A stretch of DNA of 20,085 nucleotides from CAYPEL01 sp964409635 (GTDB taxonomy: Bacteria > Pseudomonadota > Gammaproteobacteria > DSM-19610): the NCBI GenBank assembly GCA_964409635.1, contig CAYPEL010000037.1, positions 1-20,085 of the forward strand. The letters run 5' to 3'. Shown here piece after piece: positions 7,502 to 15,348 of this stretch (the first letter of the stretch is position 1; each line of letters starts with the position of its first letter). The notes beneath the pieces are model-generated. The model was given only the letters and a program-made list of their open reading frames with translations. It ran no database searches and was not told the DNA's origin. The position numbers and the translations under genes are program-made.

Positions 7502-8164
7502 TTGACTTCGCAAGCCTATTCACCACCCGCCGACCGCGGCCTGGAAATTATTTACCAGGATGAAGATTTACTGGTAATCGAAAAACCAAGCGGCTTGTTG
7601 TCTGTTCCCGGACGTGGCGAAAACAAGCAAGACAGCCTTGCATTGCGGGTACAGGACGAATTCCCGGAAGCACTGATCGTACACCGCCTGGATATGGAAA
7701 CCTCGGGCATCTTGCTAATGGCACGAAATCCGAACAGCCAGCGAGCGCTAGGTCGGCTGTTTGAATTGCGTCGAATCGGAAAAATTTACATTGCCGTTGT
7801 TTCCGGCCGGGTAAAGCGCAACGCAGGGGAAATTAATTTACCACTACTCGCCGATTGGCCAAACCGGCCACGCCAGAAAATCGACACCCAACAGGGAAAA
7901 CCGGCACAGACAACTTACCGGGTTCTACAGTACGATACGCAGAGAAATATCACCCGGGTTGAATTAATCCCGAAAACTGGCCGTTCACACCAACTTAGAG
8001 TTCATATGCAGGCAATCGGGCATCCCATTTGCGGTGACAAACTCTACAATAACGGGGCTATAAACAATCCGGTATCACGGCTGTTATTGCATGCCACCTC
8101 ACTGGCTTTCATACATCCAACACAGAATAAACCTATGGAATTAAACAGCCCTGCGCCCTTCTGA
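7502..8164 (+). CDS. rluA: RluA-family rRNA/tRNA pseudouridine synthase A
   Basis: This 220-residue protein starts with TTG, 3 bp after hspQ. It shows the RluA signature HRLDMETSGI at residues 61-70, with catalytic Asp 64. It also has KPSGLLSVPGR (28-38), LLADWPNRPRQK, GKPAQTTYRV and GRSHQLRVHM, all very close to E. coli RluA, which is 219 residues long. RluA makes pseudouridine 746 in 23S rRNA and 32 in some tRNAs. There is no S4 domain, which fits RluA rather than RluC/RluD. The TTG start is chosen because it gives the family length and no ATG lies nearby in frame. It is probably translated from the hspQ transcript. Confidence 0.9.
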   Translation: MTSQAYSPPADRGLEIIYQDEDLLVIEKPSGLLSVPGRGENKQDSLALRVQDEFPEALIVHRLDMETSGILLMARNPNSQRALGRLFELRRIGKIYIAVVSGRVKRNAGEINLPLLADWPNRPRQKIDTQQGKPAQTTYRVLQYDTQRNITRVELIPKTGRSHQLRVHMQAIGHPICGDKLYNNGAINNPVSRLLLHATSLAFIHPTQNKPMELNSPAPF

Positions 8165-8168
8165 AATC

Positions 8169-8195
8169 CGGTCTGGCCTTCTGGGCCGTTTATTT
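8169..8195 (+). terminator. weak terminator-like hairpin after rluA
   Basis: CGGTCT (8169-8174) can pair with GGGCCG (8183-8188) with two G-U pairs, leaving an 8-base loop, and is followed by TTTATTT. It lies just after the rluA stop, where transcription would be expected to end. The stem is short, so the call is tentative. Confidence 0.35.
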
Positions 8196-8248
8196 GTACC
8201 CTGTCGCACTACAAACTCACCAGGCACACACATCGTTCGGGGCTGATC

Positions 8249-8500
8249 ATGGCATTTTCAAAAGAACAGATTGAAGAACTCAACGTACTCCTGCACTTCA
8301 ATATGGACTCTGCATTGAAGGGCATCAAGGTACACAAATCTGCAAGACCAGAAATGATAGATGCGATAAAACGCCTATACGAGAAAGGTATGCTGACCCA
8401 GGTCGATGGAGGCTATTTGACAGAGCTTGGGCAAAAAACGACAGACCACACTCAAGCATTGTTAACCCTATTAATGCCAGCCAGGGAAATGGCATCCTGA
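8249..8500 (+). CDS. TIGR02647-type conserved small protein
   Basis: This 83-residue protein starts MAFSKEQIEELNVLLHFN and contains HKSARPEMIDAIKRLYEKGML (residues about 28-48) and YLTELGQKTTDHTQALLTLL. This matches the gammaproteobacterial family TIGR02647, whose function is unknown as far as I know. The helical start followed by GMLTQVDGGYLTELG looks like a winged-helix-style helix-hairpin, so a DNA-binding role is conceivable but unproven. It stands alone between rluA and the convergent GST gene. A weak GGGG before the ATG may serve as the ribosome site. Its presence supports a gammaproteobacterial source. Confidence 0.8.
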   Translation: MAFSKEQIEELNVLLHFNMDSALKGIKVHKSARPEMIDAIKRLYEKGMLTQVDGGYLTELGQKTTDHTQALLTLLMPAREMAS

Positions 8501-8517
8501 TGCATAGGATCAATTCA

Positions 8518-9177
8518 TTAGCCCTCTGACAATGGCTCTGGAAATCGTAACGCAGTATCACCTGGCTGCCACGCCGGGTATTTTTTCATAACGGCTAAAA
8601 ACAGGTCTGATGCCTGCCAGTAACTCAGCCAGACCCTAAGCCTCTGATAAGGTGAAGCTGTAAACCAGTCAGGATCCACGCCCGCGAACTGCCGGATAAA
8701 GGGAAAGATACCGATATCCGCGACAGTCACTGCAGTGCTCAATAGAAACTGGGTTTCACCTAACCGCTCTTCAAGCTGTTCTAAAAACACTTCACCCTGC
8801 GCGCGATAATATTCTGCCGAATGCTCCGGAAAGCGGTTTGAATATTTATAACGATCCAGCGCTGATTTAAAAGAACCATCATTAGTCACCAGCAATGCAT
8901 TGGCCATCGCCAAATAGCATTCATTCTGGCCCATCCAGTTCTGTGGATCGTTTTTCCGCAACGCCCATTGAACGATATCCCAACTCTCATCCAGCACAGA
9001 CCCATCCTGTATTACAAGCACCGGAACCGTACCTTTGGATGAGACCGCTAACAGGCTCGCCGGCATTTCTCTTAGCAAGACTTCGCGTAACTCAACTGGT
9101 ATACCACTCGCATAGACAGCTAGTCTCGCCCGCATGGCATAAGGGCAACGCCGGAATGAATACAAAACAGGCAACAT
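8518..9177 (-). CDS. glutathione S-transferase-like protein
   Basis: This 219-residue protein has a thioredoxin-fold N-terminus: LYSFRRCPYAMRARLAV (residues 5-21), with Cys 11 in a C-P-Y arrangement. It is followed by the cis-Pro segment GTVPVLVIQDGSVLDESWDIVQW, where V-P-V-L and E-S form the glutathione site. The C-terminal half is all-helical and includes VADIGIFPFIRQF, the usual GST N-capping and hydrophobic-staple region. The Cys-Pro pair suggests a glutathione-linked oxidoreductase (omega/beta-like) rather than a Tyr-type transferase. The substrate is unknown. It follows ttcA by 17 bp on the same strand and is probably co-transcribed; it ends tail to tail with the TIGR02647 gene. Confidence 0.85.
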   Translation of the reverse strand: MLPVLYSFRRCPYAMRARLAVYASGIPVELREVLLREMPASLLAVSSKGTVPVLVIQDGSVLDESWDIVQWALRKNDPQNWMGQNECYLAMANALLVTNDGSFKSALDRYKYSNRFPEHSAEYYRAQGEVFLEQLEERLGETQFLLSTAVTVADIGIFPFIRQFAGVDPDWFTASPYQRLRVWLSYWQASDLFLAVMKKYPAWQPGDTALRFPEPLSEG

Positions 9178-9194
9178 TTAAAAAACCAGTGCGG

Positions 9195-10028
9195 CTATTG
9201 TGCCGGCTGACCCTGTCTTTCCATGGATACGAAGTCGTATAAGTCCCGATCCAGCATATGCGAAGCTGTAATACGCTGCATCGACTTAAAAATATTCAAT
9301 GTCCTGCCCGGTTGCTGTTTTTCCCATTGCGCCAGCATTGCCTTCACCGATTGTCTTTGCAGATTTTCCTGGGCACCACATAAATTACAGGGAATAATTG
9401 GAAAATCCATTGCTACGGCAAAGTGTTTTATATCTCGTTCCAGGCAATAGGCCAGCGGCCGTATAACAATATTTTGTTGATCATCAGTCATTAATTTAGC
9501 CGGCATACTTTTCATACGCGCGCCGTAAAACATATTCAAAAACAGTGTTTCCACCATATCGTTCATGTGATGCCCCAGCGCAATTTTTGTTGCACCCAAC
9601 TCTTTTGCCGTAGTGTACAAAATTCCACGGCGTAGCCGTGAACACAGGCCACAAGTGGTTTTACCTTCCGGTATTATATTTTTGACGATGTTATAGGTAT
9701 CGCGTTCGACTATTTTATAGCCGACACCGAGTGACTCGAGATATTCCGGTAAAACATGCTCGGGAAACCCAGGTTGCTTCTGATCCAGATTGACTGCAAT
9801 CAGCTCAAATTTTATGGGCGCATGCGCCTGCAGATGGAGCAGAATATCCAGCATGGTAAAGCTGTCAGCGCCACCGGACAGGCATACCATCACACTGTCG
9901 CCAGGTTCGATCATATTGAAATCAGCTATCGCTTCACCCACATTCCGGCATAAACGTTTTCGCAGCTTATTAAAGTCAGACGACTTCATGCCATGAGATG
10001 AAATCTGAATAGGTCTGGTATTGATCAT
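9195..10028 (-). CDS. ttcA: tRNA 2-thiocytidine biosynthesis protein TtcA
   Basis: This 277-residue PP-loop ATPase is TtcA, which thiolates C32 of several tRNAs using ATP and an iron-sulfur cluster. It shows the PP-loop SGGADS at residues 51-56, the cluster cysteines of CGLC at 126-129, the third pair in PCNLCGAQ at 213-220, and the blocks LGHHMND, TLFLNMFYG, IVIRPLAYC and QRITASHMLD shared with E. coli TtcA. The PP-loop reads SGGADS where E. coli has SGGKDS; Ala here is seen in other PP-loop enzymes and is unlikely to inactivate it. The start at ATG 10028 gives a 13-residue extension before MKSSDFNKLRK, which is a possible alternative start. Confidence 0.93.
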   Translation of the reverse strand: MINTRPIQISSHGMKSSDFNKLRKRLCRNVGEAIADFNMIEPGDSVMVCLSGGADSFTMLDILLHLQAHAPIKFELIAVNLDQKQPGFPEHVLPEYLESLGVGYKIVERDTYNIVKNIIPEGKTTCGLCSRLRRGILYTTAKELGATKIALGHHMNDMVETLFLNMFYGARMKSMPAKLMTDDQQNIVIRPLAYCLERDIKHFAVAMDFPIIPCNLCGAQENLQRQSVKAMLAQWEKQQPGRTLNIFKSMQRITASHMLDRDLYDFVSMERQGQPAQ

Positions 10029-10124
10029 AAATAAATCTGCTCGAAATTATCCGTTACTGTGTAATCCGGGAATGCAGTCATTACTAAATCACTCAAATAA
10101 CAATCATCATTTTAAAATTAAAGT

Positions 10125-10721
10125 TCAGTCCCGGTAAAGTGTATAGGGCTCGTATGTATAGTACTTTGGAAAGCTGTCCAGACGTACGTGAAGCCAATAT
10201 ACGCCCAAGCCTGAAGTACTTAGCCAAAGCGGCTTCTCACAAAGCCGTTGCACTACTGAAATTCCAACACTTTTCCAAAAGGCCTGCTGCTGAGTTGCTG
10301 GCGCGCCTCGAACAAAAGTGGCCAGGTGTGGGTACAGATCCAGTGCGCCCACCGGCAAAGGAGCAACAAGATAGGCATCGTGGCCCAGATTTGGGAAACC
10401 CACAACCGCTTCATCTGCACTGTCTGATTTAAAATATGCCGCAAACGCTTCAGCGTTTGAGTGCACACCTGCAAGCGCAGGACTGTCAACGACTATACAT
10501 TCAAACATTTGATCCAGGGTTGAGCGTGTTAACGGCGGCATTTCCCAGAAAAACGCCTTAAACGGCACATCAGCCAATAGCTGATTAAAAAAGTGCCGGA
10601 ATGCTTCACTTGATTTCCAGCCATCGACAACATCATTAAATTTTAAGGGCGCCGTTGCACGCAAAATTTTTAATTTATTGATGCGTCCATCATTCAATGC
10701 TTCACAGTTTATCTGCCACAC
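10125..10721 (-). CDS. DUF6940-like protein
   Basis: This 198-residue protein appears to match the uncharacterised DUF6940 family. Recognisable parts are WQINCEALNDGRINKLKIL at the start, SSEAFRHFFNQLLADVPFKAFFWEMPPLT (residues about 37-65), and FPNLGHDAYLVAPLP followed by YPHLATFVRGAP. No catalytic motif is evident and there is no signal peptide. It begins with GTG, 4 bp after the stop of the 90-aa gene upstream. Its function is unknown. The tight spacing suggests translation coupled to the mtfA transcript. Confidence 0.6.
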   Translation of the reverse strand: MWQINCEALNDGRINKLKILRATAPLKFNDVVDGWKSSEAFRHFFNQLLADVPFKAFFWEMPPLTRSTLDQMFECIVVDSPALAGVHSNAEAFAAYFKSDSADEAVVGFPNLGHDAYLVAPLPVGALDLYPHLATFVRGAPATQQQAFWKSVGISVVQRLCEKPLWLSTSGLGVYWLHVRLDSFPKYYTYEPYTLYRD

Positions 10722-10725
10722 AGGA

Positions 10726-10998
10726 TTATTCCACTGAAGTCCGGTAATTATCCCAATTCCATCTCTTGATTGGCGTCTTGCCAGATAACGAAAAAACCTC
10801 TACTGCAAGGCCGGGCAGATGCAGTATTGCGCAGGTATGATAAAAACCCGAGCTACCTGGATTGTCCACTATGGTATGACCCAATTCATCGGCGAACACC
10901 TGATACGTCTGCTCGTCGACCAGCACGTCGCAATCAAATGCTGCCAGCCAGTCAAGTCTCGACTTGAAGCCCAAATCAACACCCTGACCTATTGCCAC
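10726..10998 (-). CDS. hypothetical protein (90 aa), overlapping mtfA
   Basis: I do not recognise this 90-residue protein. It starts at a GTG whose codon lies inside the last codons of the mtfA gene (10-bp overlap) and ends 4 bp before the DUF6940-like gene. The sequence is soluble-looking, acidic in the first half (WLAAFDCDVLVDEQTYQVFADELG) and mixed later, with no membrane segment. The overlaps with both neighbours and the reading frame's normal amino-acid mix support a real gene. An alternative is that it is the truncated remains of a longer protein. The GTG start is uncertain; a later start is possible. Confidence 0.5.
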   Translation of the reverse strand: MAIGQGVDLGFKSRLDWLAAFDCDVLVDEQTYQVFADELGHTIVDNPGSSGFYHTCAILHLPGLAVEVFSLSGKTPIKRWNWDNYRTSVE

Positions 10999-11807
10999 GA
11001 TGCAGGATCCAATCCATAGAATTTCTCAAGTTGCTGATATAAGTCCGGCAGCTTACTCTTCATTTGTACTGGCTTTTCAAAAAAGGATTCTGTCGCTACC
11101 GCAAAAAACTCTGGCGGTGAGGTGGCACCGTATTCATCAATCACGGAATTTGTGCCCTTTTCTACCCTGATGAGGAATGATTCATATTCCTTATTCAACA
11201 CGTCCGCCCATTGTGCATAATCGGCGTTATCCCGTAAAACGGGTAGACCATCCACAATGGAATTTTCCTCATCCAGCTTGTGGGCGAACTCATGTAATAC
11301 TACATTGTGACCTTCCGTGTGATCGAGACTGCCGCGCATGACATCTGCCCAGGACAGCACCACCGGTCCACGGTGCCATGACTCCCCGGATCTGATACTG
11401 TCGTCAATAACTTGAACGAGACCATCATATTTGACTTGCTTTGCCACATAGGTATCGGGATATACGAGAATACTTGTAAACCCTGGGAAGCGGCGTTTTT
11501 CCTGCCCCAGTAAAAGTAAACACGCATTACCGGCAACCGTCATACGAATCTCATCGGTAATTTTCAAACCCCCGCGGCCGAGAAACTCTTTTTCATCAAG
11601 AAAGATATTTATTCGCCCATGTAATTCTTCCCTGAGCTCATCAGGCAAAAGCGAATAGATTGAAACGTTTTTTATTAAAATCCCGATGTGTTCTGGTGCA
11701 AGCGCTATAGAGAAAAGTTTATTTCTTCGAAAATGCTTATATTGTTTGTGAATTATCCATATCAAAATGGCGAGAAAGATCAAACCGAAAAAGATTAAAA
11801 TAGCCAA
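10989..11807 (-). CDS. mtfA: MtfA-type zinc-dependent peptidase (M90 family)
   Basis: This 272-residue protein has an N-terminal membrane segment (residues about 2-19, ILIFFGLIFLAILIWII), a basic stretch, and an M90 peptidase domain with HEFAH at 172-176 followed by KLDEEN and a downstream FFAVATESFF (about 234-243) that supplies the further Glu. E. coli MtfA (YeeI) binds and inactivates Mlc, the repressor of glucose uptake genes, and has peptidase activity. The start is TTG 11807; no internal ATG restores the hydrophobic leader. Only about 15 bp separate this start from the edge of the RAYT element, so its promoter probably lies in or has been replaced by the element. It is divergent from glk across that element, which gives a shared sugar-metabolism context. 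Confidence 0.88.
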   Translation of the reverse strand: MAILIFFGLIFLAILIWIIHKQYKHFRRNKLFSIALAPEHIGILIKNVSIYSLLPDELREELHGRINIFLDEKEFLGRGGLKITDEIRMTVAGNACLLLLGQEKRRFPGFTSILVYPDTYVAKQVKYDGLVQVIDDSIRSGESWHRGPVVLSWADVMRGSLDHTEGHNVVLHEFAHKLDEENSIVDGLPVLRDNADYAQWADVLNKEYESFLIRVEKGTNSVIDEYGATSPPEFFAVATESFFEKPVQMKSKLPDLYQQLEKFYGLDPASWQ

Positions 11808-11821
11808 CTAAATATACTCGT

Positions 11822-12753
11822 AGGGTCGGGCCCAGATATCACTATGTATTTATTAATTATTTTTCTCTATGACCTGTGTTTTTAGCGCTTAAACCACTCT
11901 TTTTTGGGGCAGAATGTACGCTATAAGGTATTGCAGACTCTTTCAATACATACCGATTATCAGGATGGACAGTCACCCTGTCGAGGCAGGTAATACCAAG
12001 TGATGACTTAACATTGTCTATAAACTCCCTGTTACCAATAGCGATGTTTTGCGTCCACGTTGGATCACGTAGATTTGACACACTAAGTGCATGGTCAACC
12101 CAACTTTTATGGACTCGCTGAAAATCGTCGAACGAGTTAGCACCCGATAACTCTATCAGTGCTGATTGATCTATCACTGTATAGCGCTTTGGCGGGTATT
12201 GAATCTCACAATAACCACTCCACGGCCAATCGGCGGGTTGGCTAATCACACCCGCCCGAACCATATTTAAATCGATATAAACCATACACTGCGCTAAGTA
12301 CGAATCGCTATCAACAGCCGTCGCGTGGTAGCGGTCTTCCCAGAATGCGCCCTGACGTTTTTTCCGGTGATTGTATTCCTGCGCTGTACGTCCAGCAACT
12401 AACTGCATACTCTTTGCAATCTCACCTTTGCCGCCATCACGTACTAACAGGTGAATATGGTTTGAGGTAATGGTGTAGTTCAAAACGCAAAGGCCATAAC
12501 GTTTTTTTGCTTCAAATAACCAGTATCGCCAGCGTTGCCTATCTTTGGAAAATTTCAGAAGAAAATCTCTTTTGTGACAACGGTGAGTAATGTGCCAGAC
12601 ATGGCCAGGCAGGTAATAACGATGGGCACGTGGCATAGGGCTTCTTCCTTAAAGCGATTTTATTGTCACAAAATAGAGCGTTTAAGCACGTATTTGAGTG
12701 TTATAGTAAACGATATTACAATTATTTCAATATCTTGTTTAGGTTCGACCCCC
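11822..12753 (-). mobile_element. RAYT/IS200-like transposase element
   Basis: The element carries one Y1 transposase gene (11857-12636). Its outer ends are related: 11823-11839 starts GGGTCGGGCCC and runs into AGATAT; the other end, read from 12753 inward, starts GGGGGTCGAACC and runs to AAGATAT at about 12730. The ends share GGGTCG and AGATAT with a 5-base difference in spacing, so they look like imperfect inverted ends. The exact borders are estimates. No target duplication is obvious. The element separates mtfA from glk and leaves only about 15 and 8 bp before their starts. Confidence 0.55.
11857..12636 (-). CDS. Y1-type REP-associated tyrosine transposase (RAYT-like)
   Basis: This 259-residue protein belongs to the Y1_Tnp (TnpA_REP-like) group. 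The start MPRAHRYYLPGHVWHITHRC and the central SNHIHLLV (residues 58-65, HUH-type His 60 and His 62) are characteristic. SYLAQCMVYIDLNMVRAG (112-129) contains the candidate catalytic Tyr, and ADWPWSGYCEI follows. Such single-tyrosine transposases cut single-stranded DNA at hairpins, and several groups mobilise REP/REPIN sequences. The ATG has an AAGGAAG ribosome site 7 bp upstream. The residues from about 200 to 259 are family-variable. The reading frame is intact, so the enzyme may be active. A REPIN-like pair occurs at 2081-2140, but whether this RAYT serves that repeat is unknown. Confidence 0.88.
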   Translation of the reverse strand: MPRAHRYYLPGHVWHITHRCHKRDFLLKFSKDRQRWRYWLFEAKKRYGLCVLNYTITSNHIHLLVRDGGKGEIAKSMQLVAGRTAQEYNHRKKRQGAFWEDRYHATAVDSDSYLAQCMVYIDLNMVRAGVISQPADWPWSGYCEIQYPPKRYTVIDQSALIELSGANSFDDFQRVHKSWVDHALSVSNLRDPTWTQNIAIGNREFIDNVKSSLGITCLDRVTVHPDNRYVLKESAIPYSVHSAPKKSGLSAKNTGHREK

Positions 12754-12760
12754 ATGATGC

Positions 12761-13765
12761 ATGATGTGCAATAACAGATCCATCCGTGTCCTTGCCGGTG
12801 ATATCGGTGGCACCAAAACCCGGCTGGCGGTGTTCGAGGTAGACGGAACCGCACTGGAAACTGTCGCCGAACAAACCTACCTCAGCCAGGAACACGCTTC
12901 GCTGCGCAAAATCATCCAGGATTTTCTAGACCAACAACGCTTTACAGTAGAAGCGGCCTGTTTCGGCATCGCCGGTCCGGTACGCTATTCTAAAGTCAAT
13001 ACGACTAACCTGCCCTGGCACATCAGCGCCACTGAAATCGCAGAACGCTTTGACCTGGCGCAAGTATTTCTGCTCAATGACCTGGAAGCAAACGCCTGGG
13101 GAATCCGTGCGCTGTCCGATGATGATTTTTTCACCTTACAGGCCGCCGTGGGTAACCCCGAAGGGAATCGGGCCATTATTGCCGCTGGAACTGGCCTGGG
13201 CGAAGCCGGCTTATTCCATGACGGCATCGACCTACAACCCTTTGCTACTGAAGGCGGGCACACAGATTTCAGCCCGAACAGCGACCAGGAAATCGAGCTG
13301 CTGCGGTTCCTGAAACAACGCCACCGCCACGTCAGTTGGGAACGCTTATTATCCGGGCCGGGTCTGGTACATATACATGAGTTCCTGCGTCACTATCACA
13401 ACAGCCAGGTACCGGCCTGGTTATCTGGAGAATTGCATAACGGTGATCCGGCGGCTGTAATCTCTATCGCAGCACAGACGCAGCGCGACGCTATTTGTGA
13501 AGAAGCTCTGGATCTTTTTGTCCACTTATACGGCGTAAAAGCTGGTAACCTGGCGTTAACAACACTCGCCAGTGGCGGGCTTTATATCGGCGGTGGCATT
13601 GCTCCAAAAATTATCAACGTCATGGATGGCGGCGCCTTCATCAAGGCCTTTTTGGCTAAAGGCCGCATGCAACCTTTACTGGAAAAGATTCCTGTAAAGA
13701 TAATATTGAATGACCGGACGGCGCTCTATGGCCCGGCGGTGTATGCAGCCCGGAAAGTGATATAA
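12761..13765 (+). CDS. glk: glucokinase
   Basis: This 334-residue protein has the ASKHA fold signatures of bacterial glucokinase: GDIGGTKTRLAVF (residues 13-25) for ATP phosphate binding, FGIAGPV (68-74), LLNDLEANAWGI (104-115) with catalytic Asp 107, AAGTGLGEA (141-149) and the E-G-G-H-T-D-F sugar-site motif (164-170). Together these point to Glk rather than ROK-type kinases, which carry a zinc motif not present here. It phosphorylates glucose to glucose-6-phosphate. ATG 12761 or 12764 could be the start. No Shine-Dalgarno is visible because the RAYT element ends immediately upstream. A 6-codon open frame (12754-12774) overlaps the start. It is followed after 45 bp by gnd. Confidence 0.93.
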   Translation: MMCNNRSIRVLAGDIGGTKTRLAVFEVDGTALETVAEQTYLSQEHASLRKIIQDFLDQQRFTVEAACFGIAGPVRYSKVNTTNLPWHISATEIAERFDLAQVFLLNDLEANAWGIRALSDDDFFTLQAAVGNPEGNRAIIAAGTGLGEAGLFHDGIDLQPFATEGGHTDFSPNSDQEIELLRFLKQRHRHVSWERLLSGPGLVHIHEFLRHYHNSQVPAWLSGELHNGDPAAVISIAAQTQRDAICEEALDLFVHLYGVKAGNLALTTLASGGLYIGGGIAPKIINVMDGGAFIKAFLAKGRMQPLLEKIPVKIILNDRTALYGPAVYAARKVI

Positions 13766-13795
13766 AAATTATTTATTTATCTTAAAACACAACCT

Positions 13796-13802
13796 AAAGG
13801 AG
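13796..13802 (+). promoter_or_regulatory. strong ribosome binding site of gnd
   Basis: AAAGGAG lies 8 bases before the ATG at 13811, a near-perfect Shine-Dalgarno that fixes the gnd start. Most other genes in the window lack such a clear site. Confidence 0.8.
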
Positions 13803-13810
13803 TCACCCTT

Positions 13811-14827
13811 ATGCAACTCGGAATGATCGGACTTGGCCGCATGGGCGCCAACATGGTACGTCGATTGATGAAGGCAGGTGTTGAGTGTGTGGTGTATAAC
13901 CGCACACCGGGAATAATCAAGGAGCTGGAAAAAGAAGGGGCAACAGGTGCATCTGATCTCGCCGACCTGGTCGCCAAACTGAAACCACCACGTAATATCT
14001 GGATGATGATACCAGCCGCGTATGTTGATTCGCTTATCGATGATCTGGATGATCTGGTTAATCCGGGTGACGCACTAATCGATGGTGGCAATTCTTATTA
14101 CAAGGATGACATCAGCCGCGCAGTTCAACTACAGAAAAAAGGGGTTCACTATATTGATACTGGAACTAGCGGTGGTGTCTGGGGATTGGAGCGCGGTTAT
14201 TGCCTGATGATTGGCGGCGATACCGATATTGTGCAACGACTCAACCCTGTATTCGCTGCATTAGCACCCGGCATGGGTGAAATCGAACGCACCCGCGGAC
14301 GTAGCGGCGAGCCATCGGCTTCCGAGCAGGGTTACCTGCACTGCGGCCCGGCCGGTGCTGGACACTTTGTAAAAATGGTTCATAACGGAATCGAATACGC
14401 CATCATGGCCGCCTATGGCGAAGGCATGAACTTACTCAAGCATGCCAACATTGGCAAACAAAGCCACGCCAACGATGCAGAAACCGCGCCCTTGCGTGAC
14501 GCAGAAGCATTCCAGTTCGACATCGATATCCCGGAAGTTGCCGAAGTGTGGCGGCGCGGCAGCGTAATCGGTTCCTGGTTGCTGGATTTGACCGCCAATG
14601 CACTGCACCAAAATCCAACACTGTCTAACTTCTCCGGCCATGTCTCTGATTCAGGTGAAGGCCGTTGGACCAACATCGCCGCTATCGAAGCCGGTGTACC
14701 GGCACACGTCTTGAGCGCAGCCCTTTTCGATCGCTTTAATTCCCGTGGCGAGGCTGACTTTGGCAACCAGATTCTCTCTGCTATGCGCTTTGAATTTGGT
14801 GGTCACCACGAGAAAAAGGTAGACTAA
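13811..14827 (+). CDS. gnd: 6-phosphogluconate dehydrogenase, decarboxylating (short form)
   Basis: This 338-residue protein is the short-form 6-phosphogluconate dehydrogenase (YqeC/GntZ-like, versus about 470 residues for E. coli Gnd). It shows the Rossmann motif GLGRMGANM (7-15), IDGGNSYY (90-97), GTSGGVWGLERGYCLMIGG (118-136) and the catalytic block HFVKMVHNGIEY (185-196) with Lys 188 and Asn 192. It oxidises 6-phosphogluconate to ribulose-5-phosphate and CO2. The residues after the second strand are NRT (30-32), an arrangement I associate with NADP use, although short forms are often NAD-linked; cofactor choice is therefore open. It overlaps no neighbour; zwf begins 2 bp after its stop, so the two are coupled. 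Confidence 0.93.
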   Translation: MQLGMIGLGRMGANMVRRLMKAGVECVVYNRTPGIIKELEKEGATGASDLADLVAKLKPPRNIWMMIPAAYVDSLIDDLDDLVNPGDALIDGGNSYYKDDISRAVQLQKKGVHYIDTGTSGGVWGLERGYCLMIGGDTDIVQRLNPVFAALAPGMGEIERTRGRSGEPSASEQGYLHCGPAGAGHFVKMVHNGIEYAIMAAYGEGMNLLKHANIGKQSHANDAETAPLRDAEAFQFDIDIPEVAEVWRRGSVIGSWLLDLTANALHQNPTLSNFSGHVSDSGEGRWTNIAAIEAGVPAHVLSAALFDRFNSRGEADFGNQILSAMRFEFGGHHEKKVD

Positions 14828-14829
14828 GC

Positions 14830-15348
14830 ATGTCTGAACAGGCGCAATCTGCACCTTCATGTGTCATGGTGATCTTCGGTGCAGGCGGCGATCCGACCAA
14901 ACGCAAACTGATTCTGGCGCTGTATTATCTGGCTAAAAACCACCTGTTACCGAAGCAGTTTGCAATTATCGCAGTGAATTACCGCGACATGGACAACGCA
15001 ACCTTCCGGCAACATCTGGATATCCCGGCTCACGAATACATTGGTAAAGAATTATCTACCGAACTGTGGTTACCTTTACTCGAACGCATCCATTACCTGC
15101 AGGATGTCTTTCTCGCTGAGGAAACTTTCGACCAGTTATCTGAATTATTAACCCAGCTACAAAAGCAATGCAGCATCTCCGGCAACAGTTCGTTTTACCT
15201 CGCCACCCGGCTCAAAACCGCCGGGCAGTTGAACCACCTGCTGAAAAAATCAGCACTCCGGCCCGGAGCCGTTCTGGCGAATTACCTGAGGGAGTTACCA
15301 AACTTACTTATCGTGGCCAAACAATCTAAAAGAAAGATGGCGAAGTAA
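14830..15348 (+). pseudogene. zwf: glucose-6-phosphate dehydrogenase, truncated to the N-terminal third
   Basis: The first 150 or so residues are the NADP-binding half of Zwf: VMVIFGAGGDPTKRKLILALYYLAKN (residues about 12-37, normally GASGDLTKRKL), a Rossmann fold, and SSFYLAT at about 118-124, where Zwf usually has FYLA[TV]PP. After about residue 125 the likeness fades, and the last 25 residues (from about AAT TAC at 15280) are foreign sequence out of frame. The usual length is about 490-510. The catalytic EKPFG and RIDHYLGKE blocks are missing, so the product cannot work as Zwf. gnd lies 2 bp upstream. Unless another zwf exists elsewhere, the oxidative pentose phosphate entry is lost. Confidence 0.85.

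Noticed and set aside
8494..8510. ATCCT...AGGAT hairpin between the TIGR02647 and GST genes as a bidirectional terminator
   Set aside because: Only a 5-bp AT-rich stem with no T-run on either side.
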